64,000 bases of DNA, from the NCBI GenBank assembly GCA_024803745.1, contig JANJXV010000030.1, forward strand, positions 4,731,001-4,795,000, given 5' to 3'. Below the pieces are notes generated by a model. It had not been told where the DNA came from. It searched no databases and saw nothing but the letters and a program-made list of their open reading frames with translations. Shown here piece by piece: positions 59,254 to 64,000 of the stretch. This DNA is from Megascapheus bottae (Eukaryota; Chordata; Mammalia; Rodentia; Geomyidae). Every line of letters starts with the position of its first letter. The first letter of the stretch is position 1. The position numbers and the translations under genes were made by a program.

Positions 59254-60261
59254 AAATCTCACACTGAAGTCCCTTAATTTGTATAATTGCTTCACACTAA
59301 TAAAAAATGGTTTGGGAAAATAGAAAAGGTGAAACTCAAATAAAGTTTCAATAAGAAACTGTGATGAACCTGAAGGAGTCAAATGGTTCAAGATGACCTT
59401 GGAAAGCCATTTTTCAGAGAGAAAAAAACGTCGTAAGATGATTTCGCAAATGGTTTCAATTCCACTGAATTCAGTTCGTTCTACAGAATTCCGTTTCCTT
59501 GCTGTGATTAATATAGCCACAGATTACATGAGTTGCTATTTCAGTGTTGCTATTTCAGCTTCCCTTTTTTAAAAATAGAATAACTAAAAATTCATAAATA
59601 CCAAAACATTCATTTGAAGTCATTCTTCTATGAATCTTTCAAGCATCACTTCCCTTCCATCCATCTTCTTAATAAATGGCATACATTGTTTATGCACATA
59701 GAGACCTGACATCTAGAGGCTGCTTTCCACACCAGATAAGGCTTGTCATGATTCAACCTAATCTTAAAGCATTTGGGAGAAAGGCTGAGTAATAATCGAT
59801 TTTTATTCCTACTGGCAAACATTGTCTCCAGTGGATCACGAGAAATCCCTAGGCCTGAGTAAGATGGTTAAGGAAAATAACGTGTGTACATAAATACCAT
59901 CACACTTAGAAGAAGAAATTGTCTTCTTAAGGGCTATAGAGCAGTGAGGCTTTTAACTTACATTCTTTAGCACCAGATTCCTCCCTGCCAGGCAGTGTCA
60001 ACTTAGCATACACAAGGCAATTCAATTAAGCAGAGCTTCACAAAAACAAAGAAACAACAAATTCTATACAGCACCCAATAGAAGTGAAGCTATACAGATA
60101 TTAAATAGATCAATTCTACACATTCACTCTTCCATTAAGAATCCCTGCGCCCTCCGCAGTCTCAGATGGTTTCCCTCCCTGCGTTTAATTTTCATCCACT
60201 ATAAAATGCCTACTTCTTTTGAAGTTTTGTTTTTGCTGAAAAACTTGTTCAAGGGAGGTAG
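59254..60261. other. unique AT-rich sequence, no gene seen
   Basis: No named repeat. A duplicated TTGCTATTTCAG pair lies at 59532-59560. Confidence 0.5.
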
Positions 60262-60467
60262 ATGTCTTTGGCTAATGTCTGTAATCCAAGCTAAACTAAC
60301 TCAAGATTGAAATCTAGACGATCACAGTTCTAAACCAGCCTGGCCAGAAAACTGTTATCTTCCAACAGCCAGCAAAATGCTGGGCTGGAGGCATGGATTT
60401 AGTAAGTAGTAGATCAGCCAACCACACAAATCAAAGGAGCTTAAAGCTCTGTGTCCAAACCTGAAGA
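60262..60467 (+). mobile_element. old composite SINE, 7SL-like left and ID-like right
   Basis: Left: GGCTAATGTCTGTAATCCAA, ATCACAGTTCTAAACCAGCC. Right: GCTGGGCTGGAGGCATGGAT, AGTAGTAGATCAGCCAACCA, CTGTGTCCAAACCTGAAG. Diverged. Confidence 0.7.
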
Positions 60468-61461
60468 ACTCACTCACAATGTAGTACAGATATTTACAAA
60501 CTTCTTCTGAACTAATTCTCTCCAATATGTTCTAGAATATTTTAGCTTTTCCTCATTCGGTGAATATTTTCTTTTCATCTCTTCTCTGTCATTGAGTGTG
60601 GGTTTAATGTTGGCTTTTCTTGGGAAGTCCCTTTCTATGTAAAAAAGCATCTGAAAAATGAGTCAGTCTTTTGAGCAGTGTGTCACAATCTCTTACACAC
60701 ACACACGCGTACTTCAAAACGGCCCTGGTTCATTGCTGTCCAATCATTTCAGGCTCAATGTCATGTGGGTTAATTGTGATTATCAAATATCTAAGACTGC
60801 ATGATTATCTTCTTCTCTTGGCTTGGCCAGATGGGTAATGGCAATCCTTTCACAATGTCAGTATGAGGAAAGAGTCCCAGTCGGCACCATGATAAATAAC
60901 CCCTCTCCTCCATCTGTGCAGGAAAATGGCCCACTTCAGAATCACAGAGGTTTTCTAGCAACTTTGAGAGGAAAGTTGCTGAACAGAAAGGGCATGGTTG
61001 CTCTGCATTCACAAATATATGATGCTGCGCAGGTCATATAACCAAACGATGGCTGTGAATGTTTCCTGTTAATCAAGTGTCATTCGATATACATAAACAT
61101 GTGCCACTTAGTGTCGGGGTGTCTTCCCTGAAATGGGCTTTTAGATTTCATCATTGTGTGGCTCTCGTGGCACGCTGTGTAAACTAGACAGCAGAGCCCA
61201 CGGCACACGTATGCCACATCTTGGAGGCAGGCATATCAAGTATGCATATACGATGTATATAATACCCACATATGTATAAATATCAGTCCTCGGGGCATTG
61301 TTCCCAGGGCCGAGATCAGAAGACAACACAACATGAAATCAAACGCAAGAGATCAGTGACTAGATTAAGGTAGACAGTAGTGATAAGGAAAGTACTGCTG
61401 GACCCTGGGCAGCTTGAGACCCCCCCCCCAGTCCTCTAACCGAATTTTACTAATGTTAAGG
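60468..61461. other. unique sequence, no gene seen
   Basis: Short CA run near 60697. The 73-codon minus and 72-codon plus frames at 60791-61041 overlap. Nothing recognised. Confidence 0.45.
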
Positions 61462-61590
61462 TCTCAGATCATAGTCTGCCTCCTTCTGCCTCCCCAGTAG
61501 CTGGGACTGCAGGTGCAATTCAACATGCCCAGCTCGTTTGTGTGATGGAATCTCACTAACTTTTCCCTGGGTGATTAGAATTTCAGCTCC
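61462..61590 (-). mobile_element. 7SL-derived (Alu/B1-like) SINE monomer
   Basis: Antisense order CTCAGATCATAGTCTGCCTC, TGCCTCCCCAGTAGCTGGGA, CTGCAGGTGCAATTCAACAT, GCCCAGCTCGTTTGTGTGAT. This is the reversed head of a 7SL-type SINE. Confidence 0.75.
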
Positions 61591-61744
61591 CTGTAGTTTT
61601 ACAGGGCCGTCGATGCTCTCTCAGGAGCGGTCCATTGATGACTGAAATAGCATGATCTCATGAGTGCTTACGTGACGATGTGCTACTTGACTCAGAAGAT
61701 GAGAGTTACATAGCTTTTAACATTCCACATGTCCATTGGACTAT

Positions 61745-62026
61745 AAAACTCTCTATGCTTTCACATGCTATATGCACTATATAACATATAACATACATAT
61801 TATGTGTACATATAATACATATATAACTACTGTACCATATATACTTATTATAGTATATACTATAGTATATGCATAAACATATATATTTACAATAGAATAT
61901 ATAAGTATATATACTTACTACAGTATATATAAACTTAAAATATATTTTATGTATACATATATATATAAGTTTACTACATATATTCATGCTACGTATGTGT
62001 ATATACAGTAATTTTAGTTTGTACAT
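61745..62026. repeat. AT-rich TATATA low-complexity tract
   Basis: About 280 bp of TATA, ACATAT and AGTATAT units with many small palindromes (for example TATAGTATATACTATA). The solo LTR is inserted at its right edge. Confidence 0.9.
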
Positions 62027-62365
62027 GTATCCTGTCGGGGTCCTTCGTCCCCGGTCCCCCTCTACTAGTAGGGGGATGGGGAAAAAACACACCCCAACCA
62101 GTCCAGGCCGCGAGAGGAAGGGGCCCAATGTCCTCCCGCACCCAGCCTTCTTACCCTGGAGCACGAACAGAGACGCCACGCAGCTTCATCAAGACAGGAA
62201 GAGCTCTCTCCTCGCTATTCCCTAAATCCCTCCTCCTTATATTGGGTGAGGGAGCCTATCAGTATACAAGATGGACAGGACAAAGAGATCCACGTGTTTT
62301 ATCTCTACTACAAGCCTCAGCAGAAAGTTATTAGACATGGCGTTACTCGGCCCCCAACAGTATCC
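62027..62365 (-). mobile_element. solo LTR of a class II (ERVK/IAP-like) endogenous retrovirus
   Basis: The LTR body is 62033-62359 (327 bp). Read on the minus strand it starts TGTTGGGGGCCGAG and ends GGACCCCGACA, so it has TG...CA termini. GTATCC at 62027-62032 is repeated exactly at 62360-62365. A 6-bp duplication is the usual size for class II rodent elements, and the TGTTGGGRGCCG start resembles IAP-type LTRs. A TATA-like AATATAAGG lies mid-LTR. No internal coding region, primer-binding site or second LTR is present, so it is a solo LTR left by LTR-LTR recombination. It is locally GC- and CpG-rich compared with its AT-rich surroundings. Confidence 0.92.
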
Positions 62366-62406
62366 CTTATGAAAGAAGGAATCTTTGTCAGAGGAGCATC
62401 TTAAAT

Positions 62407-62836
62407 GGTATGTTCTAGCCGGGCGAGGTGGCTCACGCCTATAATCCTAGCTACTCAGGAGGCTGAGATCTGAGCCCTAAAGAATGTGAGACTCAGACAT
62501 GAGAAAGGGTATCAATGTATGTGAATTAATGCACCTTCTATCTGGCAAATATAATGTAACCCTTCTATTAATTACAATAAAAAATATATGAAAAAAAAAA
62601 AAGAATGTGACACTCTTGGGCCCGGGAGTTTGGCCTAGTGGTAGAGTGCTTGCCTAGCATGCATGAATCAGGCCTGGGTTCGATTCCTTGGTACCACATA
62701 TATAGAACAAAAGCTGGAATTGATGCTGTGGCTCAAGTGATAGGGTGGTAGCTTTGAGCTGAAGAGCTCAGGGACAGCGCCTAGGCCCAGAGTTCAAGTC
62801 CCATGACCAACAACAACAACAACAAAGGTATGTTTT
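62407..62836 (+). mobile_element. chimeric SINE stack bounded by one target-site duplication
   Basis: GGTATGTTCT (62407-62416) and GGTATGTTTT (62827-62836) flank the whole unit with one mismatch. Inside, in order: a 7SL-like head at 62417-62474 (CCGGGCGAGGTGGCTCACGC, CCTAGCTACTCAGGAGGCTG); about 20 bases of unknown origin; an L1 stub at 62495-62599; an IDL monomer from 62618 (GAGTTTGGCCTAGTGGTAGA, GGGTTCGATTCCTTGG); then a Geo-like right module ending in CCATGACCAAC and a CAA-repeat tail. That 3' end belongs to the 7SL-led composites, not to the other IDL-Geo copies here. It may be an outer composite SINE altered by later insertions and exchange, or a chimera made in one event. Confidence 0.8.
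62479..62615 (+). mobile_element. short L1 3' stub with 16-bp duplication
   Basis: GAGAAAGGGTATCAATGTAT, CACCTTCTATCTGGCAAATA and TGTAACCCTTCTATTAATTA with a poly(A) tail are the last 100 or so bases of the L1 3' UTR. AAAGAATGTGAGACTC (62479-62494) is repeated as AAAGAATGTGACACTC (62600-62615), one mismatch. Its 5' edge falls within a few bases of that of the stub at 26139. Confidence 0.92.
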
Positions 62837-62921
62837 ATTACCATTCAGTTATGGGGAGGCCACTGGATTTTCAGTGGTGCCTGCCATTGTAAAGGGGTCA
62901 CATGAAGTCCCAGAATTCAGC

Positions 62922-62983
62922 AGGGGAGGAAGGAAGGAAGGAAGGGAGGGAGGGAGGGAGGGGGAGGGAGGGAAGGAGGGGGG
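62922..62983. repeat. (GGAA)n/(GGGA)n purine repeat
   Basis: GGAA units pass into GGGA units and end in GGAGGGGGG. Potential for G-quadruplex and triplex structure. Confidence 0.93.
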
Positions 62984-63830
62984 ACCTGGTCCTTAGTGTA
63001 TGACCGGGCTGCTGTGAGTAGCTCGTGGGCTCTGGGACACACAAGTGCCCCTGGTTGTCTGGTACCTGGGTGCATGGAGCAGATAGACAGTTGTGGCAGA
63101 AGTATGAGAGCCTGGCTAGGAAGGGCCGAGAGGGTTTCCATTCCTTTGGGTGGGTTTCAGAGGGTGCCTTTCTCCCAGGAAGAGTTATGTTCACTCCCTC
63201 AGGCCTGGAGGGGGTGACTTCAAGGACAGGGTTGCGGTTCATCTTCATTATCAACTTCACTGGGTTGACAATTAGCAAGGAGAGGATGCCTTTTGAGTTC
63301 AACAATGACTCTGGCCCGTTCATCATCACCACATCTTCATTTGCAACCACCAGCGCCATCAAACCCTCAAATGTCCATCCACACTCAAATGTAGCCACAG
63401 AGCGGAAGAGGTGCGCAGTTTCTGCCATCAAAAGGAGTAGATTGCAGATGTGTGCTACGTGTGTCTATTCCATTCCGTAAGTCTAGAAAACTAGAACAAC
63501 TCTCTAGCGACAGGACACAGAACTCGTAGGTGAGTAGGAAAGGAAAATGGGCACACGGGAGCTTTTGGTGGTAACTGATCTTGTGGTGGTGGTGGTAGTC
63601 TAAGTTTCATGGGTGTTTATATTTCTCGGAGCTCATGTGCAGTTTCTTCTACATCAGGTATGTTAAAATAGAGCTGTGAGGCCACAGGGGGAAGCACATT
63701 AGTAAGAGGAAACATTATTGTTTTGTCTTATTCAAGCCTCAGAGATAGGCAATAACACTGTAAATTTTCACTCTAAGAAACCGACTTGTAATACAGCTCC
63801 ATTATGAAACTGTATCTTGGTGTTCTAATC
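62984..63830. other. unique sequence with opposed open frames
   Basis: A 177-codon minus frame (62898-63431) and a 151-codon plus frame (63025-63480) overlap over about 400 bp. The minus frame ends in Pro/Ser/Leu coded by the GGGA repeat. The unique part includes GWTFEGLMALVVANEDVVMM on the minus strand. I recognise neither protein and see no exon-intron pattern. They could be chance frames, an exon or a retrocopy; chance is the default. Confidence 0.35.
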
Positions 63831-63899
63831 TCTTCCTCCTCCTCCTCCTCCTCCTCCTCCTCCTCCTCCTCTTCTTCTTTTTCTTCTCTTCTTCTTCGG
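63831..63899. repeat. (CCT)n/(CTT)n trinucleotide repeat
   Basis: About 14 CCT units followed by CTT-type units, all pyrimidine on the plus strand. Confidence 0.95.
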
Positions 63900-63958
63900 C
63901 TTCAGTGCAGAGGACTGAGTCCATGTTAGGCAAAGTACTGAGCTACATCTCCAGCTCA
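63900..63958 (-). mobile_element. ID-like SINE monomer fragment
   Basis: TGCAGAGGACTGAGTCCATG, TTAGGCAAAGTACTGAGCTA and CATCTCCAGCTC are the reversed B box, A box and start of an ID-type SINE. The pyrimidine repeat to its left sits where the reversed tail would be, so the array probably grew from the tail. Confidence 0.7.
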
Positions 63959-64000
63959 GAGAATGAATTATTTCCCATAATTCTTTACTACTAAGTTATT

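Noticed and set aside
58874..59520. 149-codon plus and 129-codon minus frames
   Set aside because: Both read through the TATG microsatellite and overlap; no domain.
61706..62179. 157-codon minus frame
   Set aside because: It runs from the solo LTR into the TATATA tract; tyrosine- and isoleucine-rich translation reflects low complexity.
62027..62365. Remains of a full provirus beside the LTR
   Set aside because: Unique or SINE sequence lies directly outside both duplications, and there is no gag, pol or second LTR.

Overview
The window is non-coding nuclear DNA from a rodent, most likely a member of Geomyoidea (kangaroo rats, pocket mice, pocket gophers). The main clue is a set of dimeric SINEs. 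Their left half looks tRNA-Ala/ID-like and their right half matches the module I know as 'Geo' in the IDL-Geo family. Other SINEs have a 7SL/B1-like left half joined to a similar right half. The order and superfamily rest on recalled family structure, not on a database search, so they are an inference. No protein-coding exon, RNA gene, CRISPR array or bacterial feature can be supported. Open frames are short, often open on both strands, and many are encoded by microsatellites.

Layout. 0-10 kb: unique AT-rich DNA with IDL-Geo copies (752-950 minus, 2724-2926 plus, 7651-7861 plus), older composite SINEs, a GATA array (4563-4710) and a GGAA array. 10-23 kb: GT, AAAG and GGAA arrays, two minus-strand L1 3' ends (10862-11447 and 21110-22600, the second keeping the C-terminal part of ORF2 with two in-frame stops), a trimeric SINE, an MIR and long unique stretches. 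23-33 kb: several 7SL-led composite SINEs, one split by a short L1 3' stub at 26 kb, a MaLR-like LTR fragment and a plus-strand L1 fragment. 33-47 kb: CA/GT arrays, an exact 25-bp duplication, two more trimeric SINEs and a compound TC-AC array. 47-49.5 kb: a repeat-poor island. 50-58 kb: composite SINEs, an imperfect minisatellite of about 50 bp period and a plus-strand L1 3' end. 58-64 kb: AT-rich DNA, a complete solo LTR of class II (ERVK/IAP-like) type with a perfect 6-bp target duplication, and beside it a chimeric stack of 7SL head, L1 stub, IDL and Geo-like tail bounded by one target-site duplication.

There are no genes acting together. The interest lies in the retroelements: modular SINEs at different stages of decay, short L1 stubs placed inside SINEs, and many long simple repeats. 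The best candidates for a second look are the chimeric stack at 62.4-62.8 kb, the two L1 stubs with nearly the same 5' boundary, the exchange of right-hand SINE modules, and the solo LTR.
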